Assembly (NCBI RefSeq): GCF_031143425.1
Contig: NC_090439.1
Coordinates: forward strand, 353,084,027-353,148,026
Source of the DNA: Pleurodeles waltl
Lineage: Eukaryota > Chordata > Amphibia > Caudata > Salamandridae
Reading direction: 5' to 3'
Length of the DNA: 64,000 nt
Part shown: positions 35,323-44,723 of the stretch, piece after piece
Numbering within the stretch: position 1 is the first letter of the stretch
How the letters are laid out: each line of letters starts with the position of its first letter
Notes under the pieces: model-generated
Databases searched by the model: none
What the model saw: only the letters and a program-made list of their open reading frames with translations
What the model was told of the DNA's origin: nothing
Program-made: the position numbers and the translations under genes

Positions 35323-36304
35323 CTGTAAAACAAAACAGATTTTCTCAGGCAGCAGGAGAGCAAGGCACATCACATGATCCACTTAAAATTTCAACATGCT
35401 TGCTTTGCAATAGGAGTGTACAAATAATGCAATCACTTGATGTGGTCTAGAAGGTTATGGTTGGATGGGCAACACTATACATATCTAATTTATCAGCTAA
35501 AGGCTGCATTCAAAATATAAACTAGTGCTCTTTAAATGCCGTATCCGTAAAGATTTTTTATTTCCCTTTCGGTTTAAAATGTATTATGAACATTGACTCA
35601 GCTCTTCTTATTGGGTCCCTCTTACATGATGCATGGGCCGCAGACTTTGGGATTCAACATTACTGGACTCTGTGGTTTTTATAGGTGAGCGCAAATCGCT
35701 CCGTCCCATTCTGTAATCTCTCTTTGGGCTTCCAACCACGCCCATGCCACGTCAGTCACTTACATTGGTTCGTGGCCTTGCCTTTTAAAATCCGCTTGTT
35801 TTCATTTGTGAAAGGCATACCTTTTCCGGTGTTTAGCCCACCTACACAGCACCGGTAAACTACTAAAAACATACGAGGCTCGATGTTTTCAGCATGGTGT
35901 CTGGACTACTTTATCTGTTTATTTTCCACGCAGCGCAATCGCGCTGCATTTTACATAAGGCGATCGCGCTAATAGTTCTAACTCAAGTAATGCGAGACCC
36001 GTTGCATTGAAAATGCTTGTTGTTTCATGCCACTGTTATTGTTAATTAACACATGCATAGCACACAAAAAGGCATTAGTAAGGCATTCCAGCACCCTTCG
36101 TAGTCATGACTTTGCAAGCATTGTCATTACAAAACAGTCTGATTTAGTTTTGTGGAGGTGTTTAATCAGTATGTTGAGTATGCCAGTTTTATTACATTGT
36201 GTATGTTGTTTAGCATTTGACATTAGATGGCTGACCTAAATGTTTTACACAGTTCTTTGGGTGGTATGGGTACCCAATGTCTGGCAAAAGTAAAAGTGTG
36301 ATAA
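35323..36304. other. RIPOR2 intron acceptor side, nothing recognised
   Basis: Nearly 1 kb of unique-looking intron between the 130-bp exon and DIRS copy 3. It has a slightly CpG-richer patch around 35690-35960 (CGCTCCGT, GCGATCGCGC). Confidence 0.5.
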
Positions 36305-36340
36305 TGAAAATGTCACTTACCCAGTGTACATCTGTTCGTG

Positions 36341-36512
36341 GCATCAGTCGCAGTAGATTCGCATGTTCTGCAATAGCTCGCCATCTGGTGTTGGGCCGGA
36401 GTGTTACAAGTTGTTTTTCTTCGAAGAAGTCTTTCGAGTCACGGGACCGAGTGACTCCTCCTTTTGTCTCCATTGCGCATGGGCGTCGACTCCATCTTCG
36501 ATTGTTTTTCCC
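36341..36512. repeat. DIRS copy 3 left inverted terminal repeat
   Basis: Inverted partner of about 42014-42190. Includes CGCATGTTCTGCAATAGC, TTGTTTTTCTTCGAAGAAG and CATGGGCGTCGACTCCATC. Confidence 0.92.
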
Positions 36513-36663
36513 CGCAGAGGGTGAGGTAGGAGTTGAATTGTAGTAATAGTGCCCATGCAATGGAGTGACTAAGTATGCACCTATTTAAGGTTGAGATGAT
36601 ACATATATAGATAATTGAAGGTAACTTCCAAACTGCTACAGGCTCCCGGGGAGGCGGGTGGGC

Positions 36664-36768
36664 ACATGCGAATCTACTGCGACTGATGCCACGAACAGAT
36701 GTACACTGGGTAAGTGACATTTTCAGTTCGATGGCATCTGTCGCTGTAGATACGCATGTTCTGCAATA
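36664..36768. repeat. DIRS copy 3 internal complementary region
   Basis: 36664-36725 is complementary to the left outer end from 36305, ending ...ACATTTTCA. 36726-36768 (GTTCGATGGCATCTGTCGC...) is complementary to the right outer end 42197-42155. The junction base matches the left end of this copy (T), as it does in copy 2 (G). Confidence 0.93.
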
Positions 36769-36803
36769 GACTAGTAAGCAGTTATTTCCCCAAAAGCGGT
36801 GGA

Positions 36804-39689
36804 TCAGCCTGTAGGAGTGGAAGTAGTCTGAAATAATGTCCTTAATACAGCTTGACCTACTGTGGCTTGTTGTGCGGATAACACGTCTACACAGTAGTGC
36901 TTGGTGAATGTGTGAGGCGTAGACCATGTGGCTGCCTTACATATTTCTTGCATTGGGATGTTTCCTAGAAAGGCCATGGTAGCACCTTTCTTTCTGGTTG
37001 AGTGTGCCCTTGGTGTAATGGGCAGCTGTCGTTTAGCTTTAAGGTAGCAGATTTGGATGCATTTAACTATCCATCTGGCTATACCTTGTTTTGAAATTGG
37101 GTTTCCTGCATGAGGTTTTTGAAATGCAATAAAGAGTTGTTTAGTCTTTCTGATGTTCTTTGTTCTGTCAATGTAATACATTAATGCTCTTTTGACATCT
37201 AATGTATGTAGTGCCCTTTCAGCTACGGTATCTGGCTGTGGAAAGAACACTGGAAGTTCCACTGTTTGATTTAGATGGAACGGTGAAATAACCTTTGGCA
37301 AAAATTTAGGATTGGTCCTTAGGACGACTTTATTTTTGTGTAGTTGTATAAAAGGTTCCTGTATAGTAAACGCCTGAATCTCGCTTACTCTTCTCAGGGA
37401 AGTAATGGCGATGAGAAATGCCACCTTCCAGGTTAGGAACTGTATGTCGCAGGAGTGCATGGGTTCAAAAGGTGGACCCATAAGTCTAGTTAGGACAACA
37501 TTTAGGTTCCATGAAGGAACAGGTAGTGTTCTTGGTGGTATAATTCTCCTAAGGCCCTCCATGAATGCTTTAATGACTGGTATTCTATATAGGGAAGTTG
37601 AATAGGTAGTCTGCAGGTATGCAGATATTGCTGCAAGGTGAATCTTAATGGAAGAGAAAGCTAGGTTAGATTTTTGTAAGTGAAGCAAGTAACCCACTAC
37701 ATGTTCTGGAGTTGTGTGTAATGGTTGTATTTGATTAATATGGCAGTAGCAAACAAACCTCTTCCATTTACTTGCATAGCAGTGCCTGGTGGATGGCCTT
37801 CTTGCTTGTTTTATGACTTCCATACATTCTTGGGTAAGTTGTAAGTGCCCGAATTCTAGGATTTCAGGAGCCAGATTGCTAGATTCAGCGATGCTGGATC
37901 TGGGTGTCTGATCTTTTGGTTGTGCTGTGTCAACAGATCTGGCCTGTTGGGCAATTTGGTGCAGGGTACCACTGAGAGGTCTAGCAGCGTTGTGTACCAG
38001 GGTTGCCTTGCCCAAGTTGGTGCTATCAATATGAGTTTGAGTTTGCTTTGACTGAGTTTGTTTACCAGGTAAGGAAGGAGAGGGAGAGGAGGAAAAGCGT
38101 AAGCAAATATCCCTGACCAGTTCATCCATAGGGCATTGCCTTGGGATTGTTTGTGTGGGTACCTGGATGCGAAGTTTTGGCATTTTGCGTTCTCCCTTGT
38201 CGCAAACAAGTCTATCTGAGGTGTTCCCCAGAGTTTGAAATAAGTGTTCAGAATTTGGGGGTGAATTTCCCATTCGTGGACCTGTTGGTGATCTCGAGAG
38301 AGATTGTCTGCGAGTTGATTTTGTATCCCTGGTATAAACTGTGCAATTAGGCGAATTTGGTTGTGAATTGCCCAATGCCAAATTTTTTGTGCTAGCAGGC
38401 TTAACTGCGTGGAGTGCGTCCCTCCCTGCTTGTTTAGATAATACATTGTTGTCATGTTGTCTGTTTTGACGAGAATGTATTTGTGAACTATTATTGGTTG
38501 GAAAGCTTTTAGTGCTTGAAAAACTGCTAGAAGTTCTAGGTGATTGATATGCAGTTTTGTTTGATGTACGTTCCATTGTCCTTGTATGCTGTGTTGATCG
38601 AGGTGTGCTCCCCACCCTGTCATGGAAGCATCTGTTGTTATTACGTATTGTGGCACTGGGTCTTGGAAAGGCCGCCCCTTGTTTAAATTTATGTTGTTCC
38701 ACCACAGAAGCGAGAGGTAAGTTTGGCGGTCTATTAACACCAGATCTAGAAGGTGACCCTGTGCTTGAGACCACTGCGATGCTAGGCATTGTTGTAAGGG
38801 CCTCATGTGCAGTCTTGCGTTTGGGACAATGGCTATGCATGATGACATCATGCCTAGGAGTTGTAATACCATCTTTGCCTGTATCTTTTGTGTTGGATAC
38901 ATGCGTTGTATGATGGTGTTGAAATTTTGAATTCTTTGTGGACTTGGAGTGGCTACTCCCTTTGATGTGTCTATTATGGCTCCCAGGTATTGTTGTACCT
39001 TGCGTGGCAGAATTTTGGATTTTGTGAAATTGACGGTGAACCCGAGTTTGAAGAGGGTTTGTATGATCTGATTTGTGTGATTTGAGCACTGTATGAACGA
39101 GTGGGCCTTGATTAGCCAGTCGTCCAAATATGGGAACACATGTATTTGCTGCCTTCTTATGTGTGCAGCGACTACCGCTAGACATTTGGTAAAGACTCTT
39201 GGTGCGGTTGTTAATCCGAAAGGCAGTACCTTGAATTGGTAATGTATTCCTTTGAATACAAACCTTAGGTATTTCCTGTGCGATGGGTGTATTGGTATAT
39301 GGAAATAAGCATCCTTGAGGTCTAAAGTTGCCATGTAGTCGTGTAGTTTTAGCAATGGCAATACTTCTTGTAGTGTGACCATGTGGAAGTGGTCTGATTT
39401 GATGAAAGTGTTCACTACTCTGAGGTCTAGGATTGGTCTCAGTGTTTTGTCCTTCTTTGGTATCAGAAAGTACAGTGAGTAAACTCCTGTGTTTATTTGT
39501 GTGTTTGGCACTAATTCGATTGCATTCTTTTGCAATAGTGCCTGCACTTCTATCTCCAGGAGATTGGAATGGTGTGTTGTTAAATTTTGTGCTTTTGGTG
39601 GTATGTTTGGAGGGAATTGTAGAAATTCTATGCAATAACCATGTTGGATAATTGCTAGAACCCAAGTGTCTGTAGTGATTTCCTCCCAT
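36804..39689 (-). CDS. DIRS copy 3 tyrosine recombinase, long open frame
   Basis: Open for 961 codons from ATG 39689 and in fact from the codon after gag's TGA at 39756. The first about 600 codons overlap RT/RNase H/MT in another frame and are Ser/Thr/His/Asn-rich with no recognised domain. The C-terminal about 350 codons are the recombinase: TRHCYASKWKRFVCYC, ITSLRRVSEIQAF (first Arg), ARWIVKCIQICYL, HSTRKKG (HxxR), AATWS and FTKHYCVD (Tyr). All catalytic residues are present. The true start is unknown; it could be an internal ATG, readthrough from gag, or a spliced or re-initiated product. Confidence 0.88.
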   Translation of the reverse strand: MGGNHYRHLGSSNYPTWLLHRISTIPSKHTTKSTKFNNTPFQSPGDRSAGTIAKECNRISAKHTNKHRSLLTVLSDTKEGQNTETNPRPQSSEHFHQIRPLPHGHTTRSIAIAKTTRLHGNFRPQGCLFPYTNTPIAQEIPKVCIQRNTLPIQGTAFRINNRTKSLYQMSSGSRCTHKKAANTCVPIFGRLANQGPLVHTVLKSHKSDHTNPLQTRVHRQFHKIQNSATQGTTIPGSHNRHIKGSSHSKSTKNSKFQHHHTTHVSNTKDTGKDGITTPRHDVIMHSHCPKRKTAHEALTTMPSIAVVSSTGSPSRSGVNRPPNLPLASVVEQHKFKQGAAFPRPSATIRNNNRCFHDRVGSTPRSTQHTRTMERTSNKTAYQSPRTSSSFSSTKSFPTNNSSQIHSRQNRQHDNNVLSKQAGRDALHAVKPASTKNLALGNSQPNSPNCTVYTRDTKSTRRQSLSRSPTGPRMGNSPPNSEHLFQTLGNTSDRLVCDKGERKMPKLRIQVPTQTIPRQCPMDELVRDICLRFSSSPSPSLPGKQTQSKQTQTHIDSTNLGKATLVHNAARPLSGTLHQIAQQARSVDTAQPKDQTPRSSIAESSNLAPEILEFGHLQLTQECMEVIKQARRPSTRHCYASKWKRFVCYCHINQIQPLHTTPEHVVGYLLHLQKSNLAFSSIKIHLAAISAYLQTTYSTSLYRIPVIKAFMEGLRRIIPPRTLPVPSWNLNVVLTRLMGPPFEPMHSCDIQFLTWKVAFLIAITSLRRVSEIQAFTIQEPFIQLHKNKVVLRTNPKFLPKVISPFHLNQTVELPVFFPQPDTVAERALHTLDVKRALMYYIDRTKNIRKTKQLFIAFQKPHAGNPISKQGIARWIVKCIQICYLKAKRQLPITPRAHSTRKKGATMAFLGNIPMQEICKAATWSTPHTFTKHYCVDVLSAQQATVGQAVLRTLFQTTSTPTG

Positions 39690-40129
39690 GCTTTGTAATA
39701 ATGACCTATTCTTCCCCCCACTGGTGTTGTGTGGAGGGGGTGAGTGACATGTGAGTCATTGTTTAGTAGTAGGGGTTTTGGGGCTTTGAAATCTCCCTCT
39801 ATTTCTAGGGAATTGCCCTCCTCTATATTGTCCCCGAAAACCTCCTCTATACTGTCCCTGGTAAGTGGACGGTGTTGCTTGTGAGGTGCTGGCTTGTGTG
39901 CTTTGACCCCGAAACCCCCCTCGAAAGGGCGTTTTACGGAATGTGCTGTAATTCCCTCTGCTCTGCGGGGAGTAGAGTGCGCCCATGGCTTTGGCAGTGT
40001 CCGTATCTTTTTTGAGTTTCTCAATCGCTGTGTCCACTTCTGGACCGAACAGTTCTTTTTCATTAAAAGGCATATTGAGAACTGCTTGTTGAATCTCTGG
40101 TTTAAATCCAGACGTTCGGAGCCATGCAT
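37856..40129 (-). CDS. DIRS copy 3 RT/RNase H/MT-like protein, intact
   Basis: 757 codons without interruption. RT: LIPKKDKTLRPILDLR (near 215), TLDLKDAYFHIPI with the first catalytic Asp, LPFGLTTAPRVFTK, YLDDWLIK with the YxDD pair. RNase H: VITTDASMTGWGAHL (Asp), ELLAVFQALKAF (Glu), VKTDNMTTMYYLNKQGGT (Asp), NQLADNLSR (Asp). MT-like region: PQIDLFATRENAKC, FAYAFPPLPLLPYL and LILIAPTWARQPWY, as in DIRS elements with a Dam-type domain (family knowledge). The start is uncertain: the first 125 codons overlap gag in another frame and may not be translated. All catalytic residues are in place, so this copy looks enzymatically competent (inference). Confidence 0.93.
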   Translation of the reverse strand: MHGSERLDLNQRFNKQFSICLLMKKNCSVQKWTQRLRNSKKIRTLPKPWAHSTPRRAEGITAHSVKRPFEGGFGVKAHKPAPHKQHRPLTRDSIEEVFGDNIEEGNSLEIEGDFKAPKPLLLNNDSHVTHPLHTTPVGGRIGHYYKAWEEITTDTWVLAIIQHGYCIEFLQFPPNIPPKAQNLTTHHSNLLEIEVQALLQKNAIELVPNTQINTGVYSLYFLIPKKDKTLRPILDLRVVNTFIKSDHFHMVTLQEVLPLLKLHDYMATLDLKDAYFHIPIHPSHRKYLRFVFKGIHYQFKVLPFGLTTAPRVFTKCLAVVAAHIRRQQIHVFPYLDDWLIKAHSFIQCSNHTNQIIQTLFKLGFTVNFTKSKILPRKVQQYLGAIIDTSKGVATPSPQRIQNFNTIIQRMYPTQKIQAKMVLQLLGMMSSCIAIVPNARLHMRPLQQCLASQWSQAQGHLLDLVLIDRQTYLSLLWWNNINLNKGRPFQDPVPQYVITTDASMTGWGAHLDQHSIQGQWNVHQTKLHINHLELLAVFQALKAFQPIIVHKYILVKTDNMTTMYYLNKQGGTHSTQLSLLAQKIWHWAIHNQIRLIAQFIPGIQNQLADNLSRDHQQVHEWEIHPQILNTYFKLWGTPQIDLFATRENAKCQNFASRYPHKQSQGNALWMNWSGIFAYAFPPLPLLPYLVNKLSQSKLKLILIAPTWARQPWYTTLLDLSVVPCTKLPNRPDLLTQHNQKIRHPDPASLNLAIWLLKS
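39756..39758 (-). other. gag stop TGA-CT in frame with recombinase (copy 3)
   Basis: Gag ends AAA-CAA-TGA-CTC, after which the same frame is open without a break to the recombinase stop at 36804. Same arrangement in copies 1 and 2. Candidate programmed readthrough site (inference). Confidence 0.5.
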
Positions 40130-41801
40130 GCCGTCTGATAGTTACAGATGTATTAATTGTCCGTGCAGCTGTATCTGCAGCGTCCATGGAGGAACGTATC
40201 TGGTTGTTGGAGATGGTCTGTCCCTCCTCAACCACTTGTTTCGCCCTATTTTGGAAGTCCTTGGGCAGATGTTCAATGAGATGTTGCATCTCGTCCCAGT
40301 GGGCTCTGTCATAGCGCGCAAGTAGTGCCTGGGAGTTCGCGATGCGCCACTGGTTTGCAGCTTGTGCTGCGACTCTTTTACCAGCTGCATCGAACTTGCG
40401 GCTTTCTTTATCTGGGGGTGGTGCATCTCCAGATGTGTGAGAGTTGGCCCTTTTCCTAGCTGCTCCTACAACGACAGAGTCTGGTGGCAGCTGTGTAGTG
40501 ATGAAAACCGGGTCCGTAGGAGGCGGCTTATACTTCTTTTCCACCCTTGGTGTGATTGCCCTACTTTTGACCGGCTCCTTAAATATGTCTTTTGCGTGCC
40601 GGAGCATACCAGGGAGCATAGGCAGGCTTTGGTAGGAGCTGTGGGTGGAGGAGAGTGTGTTGAACAAGAAATCATCCTCGACCTGTTCTGAGTGGAGGCT
40701 TACGTTATGAAATTGTGCTGCTCTAGCCACCACCTGAGAGTACGCGGTGCTGTCTTCTGGTGGAGATGGCTTTGTAGGGTAGGCCTCCGGGCTGTTATCT
40801 GACACTGGGGCGTCGTATAGGTCCCATGCGTCCTGATCTTGGTCACCCTGGCTCATGGTGGTGTGAGCTGGGGAGTGAGATGGAGTTTGTGCTGGTGAAA
40901 CGTTAATCACGGGCGGAGGAGAGGGTGGTGGTGTAATTCTTTTAACCACTTTTGGTTGTGGTGCTTGTTCCGTCTGGAACTCCAACCTTCTCTTTCTCCT
41001 AATGGGGGGAAGGGTGCTTATTTTTCCTGTCCCCTGCTGAATGAAGATACGCTTTTGCGTATGGTCCACATCAGTTGCTTGTAGCTCTTCCTCAAACCTA
41101 TGCTTTTGCATTTGGGAGGTTAGCGAGTGCTCTTCTGTATAAGAGCCTGAAGCTGGGTCGCTTGCAGTTTGTTTCGGCGTCGAAACTTTGTCTGCGTGTT
41201 TTTTCGGCTCCGAGGTGACTTTTTTCCTTTTCGGGGCCGAAACCTCTCGGCGTCGATCTGTTTCGGTGCCGCTGTCTCGGCGTCGAGCCGTGTCCACACC
41301 GGCATCTCGGTGTCGAGGCTTGTCTCCAGCACTTTCTCGGTCCCGAGAAGGCTACGTGCCGGTGTCTCGACCGGAGTCGGACGATCTCGGCACTGTTTGG
41401 GCCTTTTTCGGTGCCGACGGTCGGTCACCGAATTTATGGGTGGAGCCATGGCCTGGTGGCAGTGGCGTCCCCTGGGCCTTGTAAATGTTTCTTTGTGTGG
41501 TTTTCGACGTCTTACTCACGGTTTGTGTGTCGTCGAATCCTTCGGAGTCTGAGTCTTGGATCGAGAAGGTACCTTCTTCTTCCTGTTCCTCGAACTCCCG
41601 TTGGGCTGTCGGTGCGGACGCCATTTGAAGTCTTCTGGCTCGACGGTCTCGGAGTGTTTTTCGGGACCGGAACGCACGACAGGCCTCGCAGGTGTCTTCG
41701 CTGTGCTCAGGTGACAGGCACAGGTTGCAGACCAAGTGTTGGTCTGTGTAGGGGTATTTATTGTGGCATTTGGGGCAGAAACGGAACGGGGTCCGTTCCA
41801 T
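39756..41801 (-). pseudogene. DIRS copy 3 gag-like, one stop
   Basis: Start ATG 41801 with the same N-terminal cysteine pairs as copy 2 (FCPKC, CNLC, CEAC). A single in-frame TAG at 41352-41354, in the acidic/basic low-complexity part after about residue 149, interrupts it; the frame then stays open to the natural stop at 39756. Conserved blocks follow as in copy 2: LHSEQVEDDFLFNTLSS, LPMLPGMLRHAKDIF, DFQNRAKQVVEEGQTIS and an Arg/Gly-rich tail (FRGQYRGGQFPRNRG). It would need stop suppression or help in trans from a copy such as copy 2 (inference). Confidence 0.9.
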
Positions 41802-42013
41802 CGGCGTTCCTCAGCACGCGGTCGGGCCGACCAGGCCCCGACGGAGGATAGAAAAAACTACCCAGAAGGGCACCGGAGCTCTTCGATCTTCGATGCGGTG
41901 TTGAATCTAAGTACGCCGATCCCGAACGCAACAATACCGACGAAAATCTTCCGAAATTAACTATTTTTACCGTTCCGAAACTCGGAGCGACAGGAACACG
42001 TCCGAACCCGATG

Positions 42014-42197
42014 GCGGAAAAAAAACAATCGAAGATGGAGTCGACGCCCATGCGCAATGGAGACAAAAGGAGGAGTCACTCGGTCCCGTGACTCGAAAGA
42101 CTTCTTCGAAGAAAAACAACTTGTAACACTCCGGCCCAACACCAGATGGCGAGCTATTGCAGAACATGCGTATCTACAGCGACAGATGCCATCGAAC
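42014..42197. repeat. DIRS copy 3 right inverted terminal repeat
   Basis: Inverted partner of 36341-36512; carries CTTCTTCGAAGAAAAACAAC and ends ...GCCATCGAAC. Together with 41802-42013 it forms the leader upstream of gag. Confidence 0.92.
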
Positions 42198-42352
42198 TTA
42201 GCTGTCAGTACTTGTTGGGACTAAAGACTTCTGACTGGTTTAGATTAGCTCTGCTAACCTGGCCTTGTATGTTTCTGGATAACCATGTGTTCCTTTCCAC
42301 CTGTGGTCTCAACAACCAATCAAGTATAGTGAGGGTTCTCCTCATTTGATAA

Positions 42353-43126
42353 CTACAACACATCAAAGGTGCACACACCTTCTAGAGAGTGACAACCCTT
42401 TCCATAAACCCAGGCTACGGGTGGACTGGCAGTAGTAACAGCATAATCGATAGTGATGATCTGTCTATTTAACCTTTGGCCTTGTGGAAAGAAGAGAAGC
42501 TGGGTCTTTCCTGCTGAAGATGGGTATGTGGACATCCATAACTGGAGACTGTTGACTTTATATTGCCTAGCATATGTATGGAGTTTAACTGCAGCCATAA
42601 ATGTAGACATGCATGCAGGTGTGATTCCATGCCTGTACGCATAGGGGTGAATGATAGGGTCCATTAGACTGCCTAAAGAGAGGGCTACTTTATTTAATGC
42701 TGCACAGGCCTCATGCCATGCATCTAAGCCTGCTTGTAGACAATCTCTTATCCCTCTCACCAAAACCATGTGCTTGTGTTGGTGAGAGAGGTAGCTCAAT
42801 GATCCTTTGAAATAGCCACAATTCCTGCAAATGTCAAACTTGCACTGATTAATATCCAAGATCTGAATTCCTCTAGGTGATGGCATCCTATCTGGTGCCA
42901 TTACACAAAGTAGTAGAGCAAGCTCAAGTCGCCCTCAGGGTTGGCATTCAACTTGCATGGCCTGCGCACAAGTTGATGTTGTAGGAGTTGTGCCATTCAT
43001 AACATACCCCCACCCACACGATTGGAGGGTACTCTTAAGAACTGAAAACTGCAGATCATCTGATTGGACGGTCTTAAGCACCAAGGATAAACACAGACTG
43101 GTCCCTGCGACCAGTGCAATGTTCAA
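42353..43126 (-). pseudogene. possible retroviral envelope-like relic
   Basis: A 182-codon frame (42901-42353) with several Cys residues, preceded by a 63-codon piece (43126-42935) and by a Cys-rich piece (43500-43270), all on the minus strand and separated by stops. The general look (hydrophobic helix-like segment, paired cysteines, Trp/Tyr-rich end) reminds me of an envelope glycoprotein of an endogenous retrovirus, but I recognise no diagnostic motif. No gag, pol or LTR was found beside it. It is equally possible that this is an unrelated repeat. It lies just upstream of DIRS copy 3 in the same RIPOR2 intron. Confidence 0.25.
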
Positions 43127-43500
43127 TATTTACCTCTTAACATCAAAGACAGTCCTGCTCATCAATGCTGGATGTAAGTTGAGCAAGATTAAGTAGTGGA
43201 ACCGCTGTGAATTGCTGCTCTCCCCTAGGACTGGGAAAAAGTTCAGGTAAGTCTGTGGAGCCATTGCTACTACAGACCTGTGTGGAGGAAAGGCCTGCAT
43301 GAGAAATTGGACTGTGAGTACCAGCAGGAGTGATTGGTTGTCAAGAAGAGCTGAGCACAGCTGACGAGAAGAGCCTTTGCAAATGGATCATTGGACAGTG
43401 ACTTTCTGGTAACACAAGTCACCCAGCCAGATGCAGAGGAAGCTAAATCTACAGCACAACACCATATGGGCCCTGGAGAGGCCACAACACCTGCACCCAA

Positions 43501-44574
43501 CTCTCCCCATAGGCCTGCACGTTCCTCCTACTTGACCATGACTTCAACATGTGGGTCCTGAGGTACAGTCCTTTACCACAATCAGCACCATAATGGACTT
43601 CATGGGAGAACCAGCAACCTTTCCTACTGCAGTATGCAAGGAGTTGTCTAGTGGCTACTGGACTTTGGACAATAGTTGACTGGGCTCCATCACTTGGTAC
43701 TTGTGACCACACACCAGGCCACCATCACCAGACATCACCAGGAAGCCCACCAACGTTGTTTTGTTTTCTTTTAAAGTCTAGGCACCTTGTTCCTTGGTTT
43801 CTGGTTTCCATTCCATTTGCAGCAAGTGTTTTCTGAGTTCACAACATATGCACTGCTATTATTACAAACTCATACTGAAACAAAATCTAAATGATCGAAA
43901 GTCCCAAAAAACGTACTTTAGATTTAGAAAGGTAACTGAACGCTTGTAAGGTACCTTCTGGTTCTTCCGAGCATATACACAGACCTCCAAGGCATGAACC
44001 ATATACTAACATGCACCACGAGATCCAATGTTAACTTGTATTTTAGCTGTTAGTAGGTTTGAAACTGTTAAGGGCGGATCTCAGACCCAAAAGGTAGTAG
44101 ACAATTTTGGTTTTCACTATGTATCATACTTTTATGTGCGGTTTATTAATCTTGCATGTATTTAAAGATATTTTTATTTTTAAAGTAAAGAGCTCATCGG
44201 ATTTTCACCTTATTAACTGCTACTGTGCACTGTATTCTGAGAGTCTAATCCTACACTACCTCCTTGGGTAGCCAAGTCTTAGCTGCTTGACCTTGCTATG
44301 CTGTGAGAGTCTAGTGCTGGAGTGGAGTATTTGGCCATCAAGTTGGAATGCATCAGCACTGTGGTCCCAGTGCATCAACAAAGAACAACCTCTGTTGATA
44401 CAGTTGAGCCCGCATAAGGTGAAGAGTGATAGGAGAAAGCAAGTGTCCCTTAGTCTAAAGGGTTGCCAGATTATTCTGTACACTGATCTTATATGTAGCT
44501 TTACATATCTCCCATTGTTGCCTATTTCTACCCACCGATGGATATGGTATTCAGTTGCAGAATGTTCTACTTAC
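43501..44574. other. RIPOR2 intron, nothing recognised
   Basis: Noncoding sequence on the donor side of the 149-bp exon. Only short chance frames. Confidence 0.45.
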
Positions 44575-44723
44575 TACCAAGTAACTTCAAGATTCAGTTT
44601 TACAGTCCCCAAGTCATTTATGTCGACAGCCACTACTTGAGGTCTTGCTGCAAAGAGGTCCTTCGTTTCACAGGTTACACTTCCCACCAGGATGTGGGTG
44701 GCCAGCCCCTTGAGCTCTGTGAC
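44575..44723 (-). CDS. RIPOR2: RIPOR2 internal exon (149 bp)
   Basis: Reads [20 protein letters not shown], then a segment with [16 protein letters not shown], and ends with VKLNLEVTW plus two bases (TA) of a split tyrosine codon. The acceptor is TTTTTTCTAG and the donor GTAAGT, so the TA joins the first T of the next exon to make Tyr. This C2-like beta-rich segment is nearly identical to RIPOR2 as I remember it. No long open frame marks this exon because stop codons lie just outside both splice sites. It lies between a 6.3-kb intron upstream and a 9.3-kb intron downstream that carries DIRS copy 3. Confidence 0.92.

Larger units (their letters stand above)
36305..42197 (-). mobile_element. 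DIRS retrotransposon copy 3 (nearly intact)
   Basis: 5,893 bp. The left end TGAAAATGTCACTTACCC is at 36305 and the right end ...GATGCCATCGAAC at 42197. The layout equals copy 2: leader 42197-41802, gag 41801-39756, RT/RNase H/MT-like 40129-37856, recombinase 39689-36804, ICR 36664-36768, left repeat 36341-36512. CpGs are dense in gag and in the terminal repeats. The only clear lesion is one TAG in gag. The flanks (GTGATAA and TTAGCTG) show no duplication. It lies in the 9.3-kb RIPOR2 intron, in sense orientation. Confidence 0.96.

Noticed and set aside
34944..35450. 168-codon plus-strand frame
   Set aside because: Covers the antisense of the RIPOR2 130-bp exon; the minus strand has splice sites and the known protein sequence.
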